From: Lentimicrobiaceae bacterium
GTDB taxonomy: Bacteria; Bacteroidota; Bacteroidia; Bacteroidales; F082
DNA: 38,446 bases
Reading direction: 5' to 3'
NCBI GenBank assembly: GCA_018661505.1
Contig: JABJIE010000013.1
Span: forward strand, 1-38,446
Shown: positions 1 to 9,786 of the stretch, in pieces
Layout of the letters: each line of letters starts with the position of its first letter
Position numbering within the stretch: position 1 is the stretch's first letter
Translations under genes and position numbers: made by a program
Notes under the pieces: generated by a model
The model's database searches: none
Told to the model about the DNA's origin: nothing
Seen by the model: the letters and a program-made list of their open reading frames with translations, nothing else

Positions 1-1494
1 TCTGCTGATGTGAAAATTAGTGATGTTAGGTTTAATTCATTTGTTTACAAAAATGATGTTTTTCCCATTGAAGTCAGCCTAGCTGCAAAAAATCTAATTG
101 ATAAGAACATTACAATTAGACTATATGAGAATGGAAAAGAGATCTTAAGCCAGAAAGCGAAAATTAAGTCTAACAATTGGAATGAAGACCTTATATTTAC
201 TTTAAAGGCATCAGAGAAGGGCAAAAGAAGGTTTAGGGTTGTAATTGATAACCTTGATTCAGAATCAGTTTTACTAAATAATTCTCGTGATATTTTTATT
301 GATGTTTTGGAAACAAGACTTAAAATTTTATTACTGAGTGCAGCTCCACATCCTGATGTAGGAGCCATAAAGGAGTGTCTTGAGCGTAATCCAAATTTTG
401 ATCTTGAACTTGAGTATGTAAAAAATAATAAACGGGATTACTTAAAATATGATGTCATAGTTTTATACCAATTACCTTCTGTAATCGGACAAACAAATAG
501 GATTATTTCGGATATTGCAAAATCAAATGTGCCAATACTTTATTTCCTTGGTAACCAAAGTAGTTACATTGAATTTAACAGACTGAGTGATGGATTAAAA
601 ATTAAGTCATCAGGAATAACAGAAAATTCATTTGCAATCCTCAATAAAGGCTTTACTAAGTTTACATTCTCTGAGGAATACACATCGCAACTCCAAAGTT
701 TACCACCATTAGTTGTTCCAATTTCTAATTATTCAATGAGTGATGGTTTGGATGTGTTTGCATGGCAAAATATTTCTGAAATAACAACAGATTTTCCATT
801 GATTTCATATTATTCAGGAATTGAAAATAGAATGGCTTATTTTATTGGAGAAGGAATCTGGCTGTGGAGAATACAAAGTATGGTTATGTTTAACAATACC
901 AATGCAATTGATGCGCTCCTAAGTAAAACAGTAATGTATTTGCAGGCTGATAATGATAAGAGGAGGTTTAAGGTAATTACTGATGATATTTATGATTCTA
1001 GAAAGGATGTTATACTAAGGGCTGAATACTATAACGAGGCAATGGAGCCTGATAATATGAGTGATATAAGTATGGAACTCATAAATGAGGAAGGAAAAAA
1101 ATATAATTACGATTTCTCTCCCTATGAAAACAACTATATGGCTGACTTAAATAAACTTCCAACTGGAGTTTACAAGTATAGGGCATCAGTAAGTAATACT
1201 AGTTTATTTGATGTTGGCGAATTTATAGTTCGCAGCATCGACTATGAAAGTAGGAATACCATAGCTAATTATGGGTTGATGCAGCGATTGGTAACAAGTA
1301 ACAATGGTAAAATATTTCACAAGGATCAGTTTGATGAACTCGGGGAGGAATTAACTAATCTTCCTACGGTAAAATCAAAAATACATTTTCACGATACATT
1401 TACTGGTCTAAATACAATTCTATTTGTAATGATAATTTTAATGTTATTGCTTACTATTGAGTGGTTTACAAGAAAGTACTTTGGAAGTTATTAA
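1..1494 (+). CDS. C-terminal part of membrane-anchored protein with GATase1-like domain (5' partial)
   Basis: The frame is open from the first base, so the true start lies outside the window; about 497 residues are visible. A beta-rich segment (about residues 1-95 of the visible part) leads to a Rossmann-like stretch beginning LKILLLSAAPHPDVGAIKE. This resembles the class I glutamine-amidotransferase-like fold found in Bacteroidota membrane proteins of the BatA/VWA-neighbourhood type. I see no Cys-His-Glu catalytic triad, so enzymatic activity is unlikely. A second beta-rich region follows, and a single C-terminal membrane helix (LNTILFVMIILMLLLTIEWF) ends in a short charged tail. This suggests a periplasmic body anchored in the inner membrane. 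The M48 protease gene follows after 9 bases, so co-transcription is likely. The family call rests on topology and overall look; the function is unknown. Confidence 0.7.
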   Translation, partial: SADVKISDVRFNSFVYKNDVFPIEVSLAAKNLIDKNITIRLYENGKEILSQKAKIKSNNWNEDLIFTLKASEKGKRRFRVVIDNLDSESVLLNNSRDIFIDVLETRLKILLLSAAPHPDVGAIKECLERNPNFDLELEYVKNNKRDYLKYDVIVLYQLPSVIGQTNRIISDIAKSNVPILYFLGNQSSYIEFNRLSDGLKIKSSGITENSFAILNKGFTKFTFSEEYTSQLQSLPPLVVPISNYSMSDGLDVFAWQNISEITTDFPLISYYSGIENRMAYFIGEGIWLWRIQSMVMFNNTNAIDALLSKTVMYLQADNDKRRFKVITDDIYDSRKDVILRAEYYNEAMEPDNMSDISMELINEEGKKYNYDFSPYENNYMADLNKLPTGVYKYRASVSNTSLFDVGEFIVRSIDYESRNTIANYGLMQRLVTSNNGKIFHKDQFDELGEELTNLPTVKSKIHFHDTFTGLNTILFVMIILMLLLTIEWFTRKYFGSY

Positions 1495-1503
1495 ATTCAT
1501 ATT

Positions 1504-2742
1504 ATGAATGTTGAAGTTATATTTTGGATCATTATTATTATTATAATTTTCGATTATTTGCTAGATCAGATTCTGGATTATCTTAATTATAAGAGTATCC
1601 AAGAAAAGGTGCCTCCCCAGTTACAAGGTATTTATGATGATGATAAATATGAGGAATCGCAGAGGTATAGCAAGGAAAATATGGTATTTTCATTTTTTAC
1701 AAGTACATTCTCCTTTATTATAATTCTATTACTTCTATTCGGCTTTGGCTTTGCTTTTTTGGATGATTATGTAAGGTCCATAACCCCCAATGATTATTTA
1801 AGAACAATTTTATTCTTTGGTATATTTGGTTTAGCCATGGACATCATCAGTATACCCTTTCAGTTATACGGAACTTTTGTTTTAGAAAATAGATTTGGTT
1901 TCAATAAAACAACACCTTTAATCTTTGCAACAGATAAAGTAAAATCATGGTTCCTAAGCGCTATTATTGCTGGTGGGCTACTCTTGTTCGTTATGTGGGC
2001 ATGGAAAGAGACAGGTCCATGGTTCTGGATAATTGTAATGGGCGGTATGTCTATCTTTATGATATTTATGACAATGTTTTATTCAAGGATAATTGTGCCA
2101 ATTTTCAATAAGCAAACTCCCCTTGAGGATGGTAGTTTGAAAGTATCAATAAATGAATTCGCTAACAAAGCACAATTTAAAATCGATAATATATTTGTGA
2201 TTGATGGGTCTAAAAGAAGCACAAAAGCCAATGCCTATTTCACAGGACTAGGTTCAAAAAAAAGAATCGTTCTCTATGACACATTAATAAATGACCTTTC
2301 AAACGAAGAAATTGTAGCTGTTCTTGCCCATGAGGTTGGTCATAATAAACTAAAACATGTTATAACTGGATTGATTATTTCCATGCTTCAGAGTGGCCTT
2401 ATGCTTGTCTTACTATATTTTGCGCTTGGATCACCAGATTTGTCACTGGCCATGGGAGCAACTGATGCAAGCTTCTATATGGGAGTATTGGCCTTCGGGC
2501 TTCTATTTTCCCCGATTTCAAGAATTTTAGGGATATTCTCAAATATAATTAGCAGAAGAAATGAGTACCAGGCTGATAGATTTGCTTCAAAATACGGTCT
2601 TGCCAAACACTTAGTATCAGGCTTAATAAAACTGTCGGTTGCAAACCTAAGTAACCTAACTCCCCATTGGTTATATGTTGCCATTAACTATTCTCACCCT
2701 ACTTTGCTTCAGAGAAAGAAAGCTTTGGAAGATCTGAAATAG
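1504..2742 (+). CDS. M48 family zinc metalloprotease, Ste24-like (CAAX prenyl protease 1 homologue)
   Basis: The protein has 412 residues. An N-terminal membrane helix (FWIIIIIIIFDYLL) is followed by further hydrophobic helices near residues 60-85, 100-120, 150-170 and 175-195. The zinc site is HEVGH at residues 276-280 inside VLAHEVGHNKLKH. The third ligand is Glu354 in RRNEYQADRFA, the usual ExxxxD pattern of the family. Length and topology match the Ste24/peptidase M48A group, integral membrane proteases that in eukaryotes cleave prenylated CAAX proteins. Bacteria do not make such substrates, so here a role in membrane protein quality control is inferred. The start ATG lies 9 bases after the stop of the preceding membrane protein gene, which suggests one operon. 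No good terminator is visible after it. Confidence 0.9.
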   Translation: MNVEVIFWIIIIIIIFDYLLDQILDYLNYKSIQEKVPPQLQGIYDDDKYEESQRYSKENMVFSFFTSTFSFIIILLLLFGFGFAFLDDYVRSITPNDYLRTILFFGIFGLAMDIISIPFQLYGTFVLENRFGFNKTTPLIFATDKVKSWFLSAIIAGGLLLFVMWAWKETGPWFWIIVMGGMSIFMIFMTMFYSRIIVPIFNKQTPLEDGSLKVSINEFANKAQFKIDNIFVIDGSKRSTKANAYFTGLGSKKRIVLYDTLINDLSNEEIVAVLAHEVGHNKLKHVITGLIISMLQSGLMLVLLYFALGSPDLSLAMGATDASFYMGVLAFGLLFSPISRILGIFSNIISRRNEYQADRFASKYGLAKHLVSGLIKLSVANLSNLTPHWLYVAINYSHPTLLQRKKALEDLK

Positions 2743-2892
2743 TACCCTTGTGTAATAAAATTTATGTTGTGTGTTTGCACATCGGATTTATCCTATAATT
2801 ACATGTTAAACTCTATCAAAAAAACTCCCTTTGTAATCATTAATATCATTATTTAACTTTTTGATAAGTAATTCATTAATATTAATATGTTA

Positions 2893-2925
2893 TTGAAGCT
2901 AAACAATTCATTTTTTGTATTTTTG
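2893..2925 (+). promoter_or_regulatory. Bacteroidota-type promoter for the prolyl isomerase / tpiA pair
   Basis: A TATTTTTG box at 2918-2925 fits the -7 consensus TAnnTTTG of Bacteroidota. A TTG at 2893-2895, 22 bases upstream, is a plausible -33 element. The transcription start would fall near 2932, giving a leader of about 55 bases before the ATG at 2989. Seen by eye only; spacing is slightly long. Confidence 0.6.
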
Positions 2926-2988
2926 CGGCTTTATTAAAAAGCTGTATTTAACAAATTAACAAACGGCTTAATCTTTATAATTAATAAT

Positions 2989-3495
2989 ATGAAAGTAGGA
3001 AAAAACAAAGTTGTTACACTAACCTATACACTTAGGTTTGATAACAGTGATGGTGATGTAATTCAGGAAGTAAACGAGGAAAGACCATTTGTGCATTTAT
3101 TTGGAAATGGTTCATTGCTGCCAAAATTTGAACAAAACTTAGATGGTTTGGAGCCAGAGGCAGAATTTGCATTTGATCTAACTCCAGAAGATGGTTATGG
3201 CGAATTTACCGATGAAGCAATCATAGAGCTGGAATTAAGCATCTTCGAAAAAGATGGAAAAGTTGATGATGAGCTTGTAAAAGTTGGTAATATGATAACA
3301 ATGCAGGATCAAGAAGGCAGACCAATTGATGGTAGAGTTCTAGAAATCAAGGATGATAAGGTTATTATGGATTTTAATCATCCGTTGGCAGGAAAAGATC
3401 TTCATTTCTCTGGTAAGGTAATTGATGTAAGAGATGCATCAGAAGAGGAAAAAACTCATGGTCATGTTCACGGTCCTGGTGGACACCAACACTAA
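2989..3495 (+). CDS. slyD: FKBP-type peptidyl-prolyl cis-trans isomerase, SlyD-like
   Basis: 168 residues. The sequence begins KNKVVTLTYTLRFDNSDGDV and continues with PFVHLFGNGSLLPKFEQNLDGL, the pattern of the SlyD class in which an insert-in-flap chaperone domain splits the FKBP domain. The insert is about residues 70-130 and contains PEDGYGE, another SlyD hallmark. The C-terminus is His-rich (THGHVHGPGGHQH), as in E. coli SlyD, where the tail binds nickel; metal binding here is inferred from that. There is no signal peptide, so it is cytoplasmic. It is preceded by a TAnnTTTG promoter and followed 67 bases later by tpiA on the same strand. The family call is firm, while the symbol slyD is by similarity only. 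Confidence 0.88.
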   Translation: MKVGKNKVVTLTYTLRFDNSDGDVIQEVNEERPFVHLFGNGSLLPKFEQNLDGLEPEAEFAFDLTPEDGYGEFTDEAIIELELSIFEKDGKVDDELVKVGNMITMQDQEGRPIDGRVLEIKDDKVIMDFNHPLAGKDLHFSGKVIDVRDASEEEKTHGHVHGPGGHQH

Positions 3496-3562
3496 AATTT
3501 AACTTTTTTGTTAATAATAACCCTAGTTGCTTATCTATGGGGTTCACAAAATAAATTTAGTA

Positions 3563-4321
3563 ATGAGAAAAAATATTGTTGCTGGAAATTGGAAAATGAA
3601 TAAAAGCTTCGAGCAGGCTGAGGATCTTGTTGCTGATCTTACAGAATACTTTGAAGAAAATAAACCAAAGGGCGAAGTAATCGTATGTCCTCCGAATCTA
3701 TATCTAGAGATGGCATCTGATTATGCTTCTGAATCATCAGTTTTAAATGTTTCTGCTCAAAACGTTAGTGAATATGATAACGGAGCATATACTGGTGAGA
3801 TCTCTGCTGAAATGCTCAAAGGACTTGATATTAACCATTGTATTGTTGGCCATAGCGAACGACGCCAATATTTCAATGAAACTGATCAACAGCTTGCAAA
3901 TAAAGTTGATAAACTTCTGGATTTCTCAATAATACCGATATTCTGCATTGGCGAATCGCTTGAAGAAAGAGAGAAGAATAATCATTTCAACGTAGTTAAG
4001 GCACAACTTGAAAATGGACTATTTCACTTAAATAGTGATGAGTTCTCAAATGTAATTATTGCCTATGAGCCTGTATGGGCAATTGGAACTGGAGTAGTTG
4101 CAACACCTGAACAAGCGCAAGAAATGCACGCTTATATAAGAGGGTTAATTGCTGAAAAGTATGGCAATAATATTGCAAATGACACAACCATCCTCTACGG
4201 AGGTAGCTGCAACCCAAAAAATGCAAAAATACTTTTTGCAAATAAGGATGTTGATGGTGGCTTGATTGGTGGTGCTTCTCTTAAAGCAGAAGATTTTATT
4301 AAAATAGCCGAAAGCTTCTAG
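3563..4321 (+). CDS. tpiA: Triosephosphate isomerase
   Basis: Interconverts dihydroxyacetone phosphate and glyceraldehyde 3-phosphate in glycolysis and gluconeogenesis; cytoplasmic dimer. The start at ATG 3563 gives 252 residues and the canonical N-terminus MRKNIVAGNWKMNKS. An upstream in-frame start at 3527 would only add a non-conserved extension of 12 residues. The substrate lysine is in NWKMN, the catalytic His in VGHSERR and the catalytic Glu in AYEPVWAIGTG. The phosphate-binding loops GGS and GGA are near the end (ILYGGSCNPKNA, GLIGGASLK). The length is normal for the family. A hairpin that looks like a terminator follows the stop codon. Confidence 0.97.
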   Translation: MRKNIVAGNWKMNKSFEQAEDLVADLTEYFEENKPKGEVIVCPPNLYLEMASDYASESSVLNVSAQNVSEYDNGAYTGEISAEMLKGLDINHCIVGHSERRQYFNETDQQLANKVDKLLDFSIIPIFCIGESLEEREKNNHFNVVKAQLENGLFHLNSDEFSNVIIAYEPVWAIGTGVVATPEQAQEMHAYIRGLIAEKYGNNIANDTTILYGGSCNPKNAKILFANKDVDGGLIGGASLKAEDFIKIAESF

Positions 4322-4337
4322 GAGAATATATTTTATG

Positions 4338-4384
4338 AAGAAGTTGTCATATTACATTGGTAATTTGGCAACTTCTTTGTTTTA
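4338..4384 (+). terminator. Probable terminator after tpiA
   Basis: The arms AAGAAGTTG (4338-4346) and CAACTTCTT (4369-4377) are perfectly complementary. Inside the loop a second small pairing ATTAC/GTAAT (4351-4355 / 4360-4364) could extend the stem. A moderately T-rich tail (4376-4383) follows. It lies 16 bases after the tpiA stop and before prmA. Confidence 0.6.
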
Positions 4385-4421
4385 GGACGTTAGTAATTTG
4401 GTTAAACTAAAGAAATAAAAG

Positions 4422-5267
4422 ATGAATTACTTCAGAGTAATTATACCAATACCAGGTCTTGCTGAAGATATCGAAATGCTTACAGCTATGATGTCCATGA
4501 AAGGTTACGATAGTTTTGAAGAAACTTCATCTGAATTTATTGCATACATACCAGAAAATGAATACGATGAGGATATATTAGACGACATTGAATACCTGAA
4601 AAAACACCGGTTGGATAATAGTATAAAAACCGAGTTTGTTCCGGATAAAAACTGGAATGAAGTATGGGAATCTAATTATCCGTCAGTTTATATCAATGAA
4701 AACTGTTTGGTAAGAGCTCCATTTCACGATGCGGATGAGAATGTTACCTACGATATTATCATAAAACCAAAAATGGCATTTGGAACAGCTCACCATGAAA
4801 CAACATCAATGATGTTAGAGCTTATTTTAAATAATGATTTTGTTGGAAAGGAAGTTCTGGATATGGGCTGTGGATCTGGAGTTCTTTCAATTCTTGCTAG
4901 TATGAAAAAAGCAAGCAGAGTACTAGCTGTTGATATTGATATTTGGTCATATAAAAATACCCTTGAAAATATAGCAATAAATAAAATCACCAATATCGAT
5001 GTGATACAAGGTGGAGCTGAGGTAATAAAAGAGAATAATCATTTTGATGTAATAGTTGCAAACATTAACAAAAATATATTGCTAAGAGATATTAAATGTT
5101 ATTCAGATGCGTTAGTTGATGGAGGCTTTGTTTATTTTAGCGGTTTTTATACCAAGGATATCAAAGACATAACTGCAATGGCAATGTCAAATGGCTTAGA
5201 ATATTTGCATAACCTGGAGAATAATGATTGGGTAGCATGTGTTTTTAGGAAACATAAGTTAGGATAA
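4422..5267 (+). CDS. prmA: Ribosomal protein L11 methyltransferase
   Basis: SAM-dependent enzyme that trimethylates lysines and the N-terminus of ribosomal protein L11. It has 281 residues, usual for the family in Bacteroidota. An N-terminal substrate-recognition domain (about 1-110) is followed by a linker and a class I methyltransferase domain. Visible motifs are KPKMAFGTAHHETTSMML before the fold, motif I LDMGCGSGVLSILA, the acidic end of strand 2 VLAVDIDIWS, and DVIVANINKNILL, the PrmA form of the catalytic NxxY-like region. It is followed after 31 bases by the large exported protein on the same strand, but a functional link is not evident. Confidence 0.93.
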   Translation: MNYFRVIIPIPGLAEDIEMLTAMMSMKGYDSFEETSSEFIAYIPENEYDEDILDDIEYLKKHRLDNSIKTEFVPDKNWNEVWESNYPSVYINENCLVRAPFHDADENVTYDIIIKPKMAFGTAHHETTSMMLELILNNDFVGKEVLDMGCGSGVLSILASMKKASRVLAVDIDIWSYKNTLENIAINKITNIDVIQGGAEVIKENNHFDVIVANINKNILLRDIKCYSDALVDGGFVYFSGFYTKDIKDITAMAMSNGLEYLHNLENNDWVACVFRKHKLG

Positions 5268-5298
5268 GCAACATAGCGGGGTAATACTCATAGAACCA

Positions 5299-8200
5299 AT
5301 GCGCAAAACATTAACACTATCTATAGTTCTTGTAACACTAAACTTTGGTTTGATGTTTGGTCAAACCACCGACTCCTTGTCTGTAAATAGTGAAGTTTTC
5401 TTTCAGCAATTATCTGAGATTCTATTAAATACTCCATCAAAGACATACCAAAAGACCTCACAGTCGTTATTGGATAGATTTTATCTTCGTTGGAGTATTG
5501 GGAGGTTCAACAAAGATGAAAAGGACGAAATACGTTCCCTAATTGAGAAGATGCGAGCCAGGAAGGTGCGTACATATCCCTACCTATATGATTATATTTA
5601 TGCTCTAACATTAATTTCCGAATCGCAACAGATACCCAAAAGTATCATCGCATGGCATGCATATGCCAATAGACTACTAGACCAAAAGAAAACTTCATCC
5701 TTTGATAAATTTTTAGAATTTACTATAGACTTATTTGAAAATCAGAGATTTCATAAGAAAAATTCACTCTCATGGTTTAATCGAAAGGGAAGGTTTAACT
5801 TTTTGCTTGACACAAATTTATTGGTCGTTTTTCAAAAAGGTGATTTGGTTTGTGCAACAAGAAAAGATAGCTCAATCATTAAAAAAACCTCCGGAACTTA
5901 TAACTACGATGCAAAAAAGTGGTTCGGAGATTTGGGTGAAATTGATTGGGGCAGGTTTGGTGAAGAAGCAGCAAAAGACATATCAGTAATAATTGATCAT
6001 AAATATATAATCGAAGTTGATCAACCTTCCTATTCCATAGACTCTGTTACACTTCATTATAATAGGTTTTTTTCTGCCCCAGTGCTAGGAAAAATATCGG
6101 AAAGAATCACCTCAAGCCCACCCAATAAAAGATCTTCATTTCCCAGGTTTGATGCCTATTTTGATAATTTTGAGTTATACAATATATATCCTGAAATAAG
6201 CTATTTTGGAGGTGCAATGCTAGAAGGCTTAGAGCTTTTTGGTATTGGAACAAAAAAAAGTAAGGCCATTGTAAAACTTACCAAAAGTGATAGCCTCTAT
6301 GCCATGATAAGAGCAGAAAAGTTTAGAATAGAAGCTGACAAGTTTATTTCATCGGATGCTGAATTCGTTTTTTACTTTGATAAGGATTCTCTTTATCACC
6401 CATCTCTTAGAGTTAAATATTCAAATCCAGATAGAAAATTTGTAATGTATACCGAATCAAACGGAAAATCCATTACTCCTTTCTTTGATTCATATCATGA
6501 ACTTGATATATATGTTCAAGCTGTTTTTTGGAAGATGAACGATCCAGAACTAGCTTTCAAACGAATAAGAACTATAAACAATAGAAACATTGCTCAGTTT
6601 GTATCAAGTAACTATTTTTCCGATAAGGATTTCTATAGAGTTCAGGGAATTGATGACATAAATCCTTTTTATGTAATTGATAATTACCTCAAGAAGTACG
6701 GCGAATCGGATTTAAAGTTAAATGCTCTTGCTGCATATATGAAAAAGTCTCCGGATCAGGTTAGTGCTTTATTAATAGACTTGTCAAAAAAAGGGTTTCT
6801 TGTTTATAATAGTAGAACGGGTAAGGCTGTTATCAAGGATAGGTTTTATTATTTCTTGGACTCCAAAGCTGGTAAAATCGATTATGATGTTATTACTCTT
6901 AGATCGAGCGTAAATAATCAACCAAATGCAACAATCAATCTTAATACACTGGATCTTGTTGTAAATGGTGTGCCAGAAGTGAGCATCAGCGACTCTCAAG
7001 AAGTATATATATATCCGTATGATAAGACCATTTCATTCAAAAAAAATCGTGACTTCTCATTTGAAGGCCATATTCACATGGGTTTACTTGATTTTTATAC
7101 AAAAAATTCATTATTCGTATATGATAGCTTTATGCTTAAGATGAATTATGTGGATTCACTAGCATTTCAGGTATACTATCAGGATTCAGTGCTTAAAGTT
7201 GATTCCCTCATTAGAGTTAAAAATGTAATTGAGGATATGGTGGGAACCCTATACATCGATAAACCACAAAATAAATCGGGCTTAATAGCAAACCCCCAAT
7301 ATCCAATATTTGTTAGTAACGATGTTAGCTACGTTTATTTCAATGAAAAATCAATACAAGATAGTACATTGCTACCTGAAAACTTTTACTATGCGCTGGA
7401 TCCATTTGTTTTTGATAGCATTGAGTCTTTCATTACGGATGGCCTTGAGTTTGAAGGTAACTTAACATCTGCTGGTATATTTCCTATGATAAAGGAACCT
7501 CTCACAATAATGCCAGATTATTCTTTGGGTTTTGATCATACAACCCCATCAAAGGGATATGAAATGTATGGAGGTATGGGTACTTATACTCACGATATTT
7601 CCTTAAGCAACGATGGTTTTTGGGGTAATGGAAGTCTTGAATACCTTTCATCATTCTCTTCTTCGGATTATTTTAAGTTCTATCCAGATTCTTTATCTGG
7701 CCTTAGCAATAACTTCACAGTGGAAAAAAATCCAGATAAATATAACTTCTCATCTGCCCATGGAGATACGGTTGCAATTAAATGGACAATTGATACAAAT
7801 GTTATGACCATAGCTTCCAAATCGGGGCCAATTAATATATATGATAACTCATGGCTGGATGGCATATTGAGTTTAAATCCCCAATATATGAAAGGGGAGG
7901 GGAAATTTCTTTTTGATCAATCGGAAATTGTCTCAGATAATATAAATTTCAGATATGGTAACCTTACTGCAGATTCTGCAGATTTCTTGCTGAAAAATAA
8001 GAACGCTGATTCTATACTACTAGATGTAAGAGACTATTTTGCTAAAATAGATTTTGATAATCAGCAAGGTTGGTTTACAAGTCTAAATGATTATTCATTA
8101 ATAAAATTTCCCATAAATAAATTCGTCTCCACCCTTGATGAGGTTGAGTGGGTTATGGATGAGGATAAACTATTGTTGAGTAGTAATTTAAAGGATGATT

Positions 8201-9786
8201 ATATGGGATTAGATACTCTGGGTATGCTTGACCTTATGGATTATAATCTAAAGGGGCCGGAGTTTATTTCTCATGCAGACAGTTCAGATACATTGAGGTT
8301 TTTTGCAGGTAATGCCACATATAATTTATCAGATTTTACAATCGACGTTGAGAAGGTTAAACTTATAAAGGTTGCTGATATTGCAATCTTTCCCAACAAT
8401 GAAACAGTTAAGATACTAAAGGGAGCAAAGATTAATACACTGAATGATGCTCTAATTGTTGCCGACACATTTAATGCTTTCCATAGCATTTATGATGCGG
8501 AGATAAATATTGCTGGTCGTAATCAATATAATGCAAAGGGATGGATTGATTATTCTGATAGGAATGATATGAAACAACCAATTTACCTTACAACCGTTGC
8601 TCCAAATGCAAATGGAATTACCACAGGTTTTGGCCAAATACCAGAGGAGGAAATTTTCTTCCTTAGTCCTGAATACTTTTTCCGTGGAGAAGTTAGTATG
8701 GTAGCTTCCAGAAAAAATCTAAGGTTTAATGGAGGCTATAAATTGAACGAGGAATGCGTAGCAAATCTTGATAATTGGGTTTCCTTCAATCAGATACTCG
8801 ATGAAGATAATATAAGCTTCGATGTAACTCAGAATTCTACAAACTCCGAAGGAAAGCGGGTCTTCTTTGGACTTGGTTATTCCGATCAGTATCGAAGGTT
8901 TTATCCCATGATATTAGAACCACTTAAAAGCCCCAACGATAAACTATTTATCAATTCCACAGGTAAAATGATATTTGATACACTCAATAATCAATATTCG
9001 GTTGGGAATCCAAGTAGGTTCATTGATAATAACAAAAAGGAAAATTTTGTTTCCTTAGATAATAATAGATGCGTTCTAAGAGGTGATGGTAACCTAAACC
9101 TTGGCCTTGATTTAAATATGTTTAATATATTGGCAAGTGGTGAGTTTGAGCATGTAATATATGTTGACTCAACTTACATAAATAGTTCCATGCTGTTGGA
9201 TTTCTATTTTGATGAAAAAGCAATCTCAATGATAACTGATAGCCTGAGGCTCACGAACAGCGAAGGTGCAAATATGTTCGATGGACTTTTTCCATTGTTC
9301 TTGAGAAAAAATCTACCACAGACAATGGCTGAGAAGTTGATAACGGAGATATCACTTTACGGTCAGATGAAAAAGATTCCAGAAAGCTTAAGTCATACTA
9401 TAATATTTAATGATTTGAAGCTATATTGGGATTCCTATACCCGTTCCTACATAAGTATGGGTAAGTTAGGTGTTGGTTATATGGGAGGCAACGTAGTAAA
9501 TAAGTACATTGATGGTTGGGTTCAAATAGAAAAAGGTAGAACCGGGAGTGAAATAACAATATACCTTAAACCAACTTCCTCAACATGGTACTATTTTAAC
9601 TACAAAAATGGTATTATGCAGGTTATTTCATCTGATAACTTCCTAAACGAACATCTTGAATCCATCAATGATGATAAAAGAATATTGAATTCTGACAGTG
9701 ATGATGAATACTATGAATATGTTATTTCAACACGTAGAAAGAGTATTGATTTTGTCAGAAAAATGGAAAACATAGAGCGCAACTAA
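5299..9786 (+). CDS. Very large exported protein of unknown function (1495 residues)
   Basis: I do not recognise a named family. A signal peptide is clear: MRKTLTLSIVLVTLNFGLMF with likely cleavage before Gln22, typical of Bacteroidota. Residues about 25-160 look alpha-helical (helical repeats rich in charged residues). Residues about 460-520 resemble a winged-helix-like segment (LNALAAYMKKSPDQVSALLI then KKGFLVYN). From about 530 to 1450 the protein is beta-rich with many Asp-Ser-Leu motifs and Tyr/Phe alternation. The stretch near 997-1040 (FFAGNATYNLSDFTIDVEKV) has the look of repeated LptA/OstA- or jelly-roll-like beta units. There is no C-terminal sorting domain and no membrane helix after the signal. 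The location is therefore periplasm or outer-membrane periphery. The LptA-like idea is a guess. It is flanked by prmA and dnaN. Confidence 0.85.
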   Translation: MRKTLTLSIVLVTLNFGLMFGQTTDSLSVNSEVFFQQLSEILLNTPSKTYQKTSQSLLDRFYLRWSIGRFNKDEKDEIRSLIEKMRARKVRTYPYLYDYIYALTLISESQQIPKSIIAWHAYANRLLDQKKTSSFDKFLEFTIDLFENQRFHKKNSLSWFNRKGRFNFLLDTNLLVVFQKGDLVCATRKDSSIIKKTSGTYNYDAKKWFGDLGEIDWGRFGEEAAKDISVIIDHKYIIEVDQPSYSIDSVTLHYNRFFSAPVLGKISERITSSPPNKRSSFPRFDAYFDNFELYNIYPEISYFGGAMLEGLELFGIGTKKSKAIVKLTKSDSLYAMIRAEKFRIEADKFISSDAEFVFYFDKDSLYHPSLRVKYSNPDRKFVMYTESNGKSITPFFDSYHELDIYVQAVFWKMNDPELAFKRIRTINNRNIAQFVSSNYFSDKDFYRVQGIDDINPFYVIDNYLKKYGESDLKLNALAAYMKKSPDQVSALLIDLSKKGFLVYNSRTGKAVIKDRFYYFLDSKAGKIDYDVITLRSSVNNQPNATINLNTLDLVVNGVPEVSISDSQEVYIYPYDKTISFKKNRDFSFEGHIHMGLLDFYTKNSLFVYDSFMLKMNYVDSLAFQVYYQDSVLKVDSLIRVKNVIEDMVGTLYIDKPQNKSGLIANPQYPIFVSNDVSYVYFNEKSIQDSTLLPENFYYALDPFVFDSIESFITDGLEFEGNLTSAGIFPMIKEPLTIMPDYSLGFDHTTPSKGYEMYGGMGTYTHDISLSNDGFWGNGSLEYLSSFSSSDYFKFYPDSLSGLSNNFTVEKNPDKYNFSSAHGDTVAIKWTIDTNVMTIASKSGPINIYDNSWLDGILSLNPQYMKGEGKFLFDQSEIVSDNINFRYGNLTADSADFLLKNKNADSILLDVRDYFAKIDFDNQQGWFTSLNDYSLIKFPINKFVSTLDEVEWVMDEDKLLLSSNLKDDYMGLDTLGMLDLMDYNLKGPEFISHADSSDTLRFFAGNATYNLSDFTIDVEKVKLIKVADIAIFPNNETVKILKGAKINTLNDALIVADTFNAFHSIYDAEINIAGRNQYNAKGWIDYSDRNDMKQPIYLTTVAPNANGITTGFGQIPEEEIFFLSPEYFFRGEVSMVASRKNLRFNGGYKLNEECVANLDNWVSFNQILDEDNISFDVTQNSTNSEGKRVFFGLGYSDQYRRFYPMILEPLKSPNDKLFINSTGKMIFDTLNNQYSVGNPSRFIDNNKKENFVSLDNNRCVLRGDGNLNLGLDLNMFNILASGEFEHVIYVDSTYINSSMLLDFYFDEKAISMITDSLRLTNSEGANMFDGLFPLFLRKNLPQTMAEKLITEISLYGQMKKIPESLSHTIIFNDLKLYWDSYTRSYISMGKLGVGYMGGNVVNKYIDGWVQIEKGRTGSEITIYLKPTSSTWYYFNYKNGIMQVISSDNFLNEHLESINDDKRILNSDSDDEYYEYVISTRRKSIDFVRKMENIERN

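Noticed and set aside
45-368. 107-codon antisense open frame inside the first gene
   Set aside because: Fully overlapped by a well-supported coding sequence on the plus strand and shows no domain or signal; a shadow frame. Similar antisense frames elsewhere were dropped for the same reason.
2764-2856. 30-codon open frame in the gap before the prolyl isomerase gene
   Set aside because: Low-complexity, AT-driven composition, no recognisable features, and it ends before the promoter of the next gene; likely chance.
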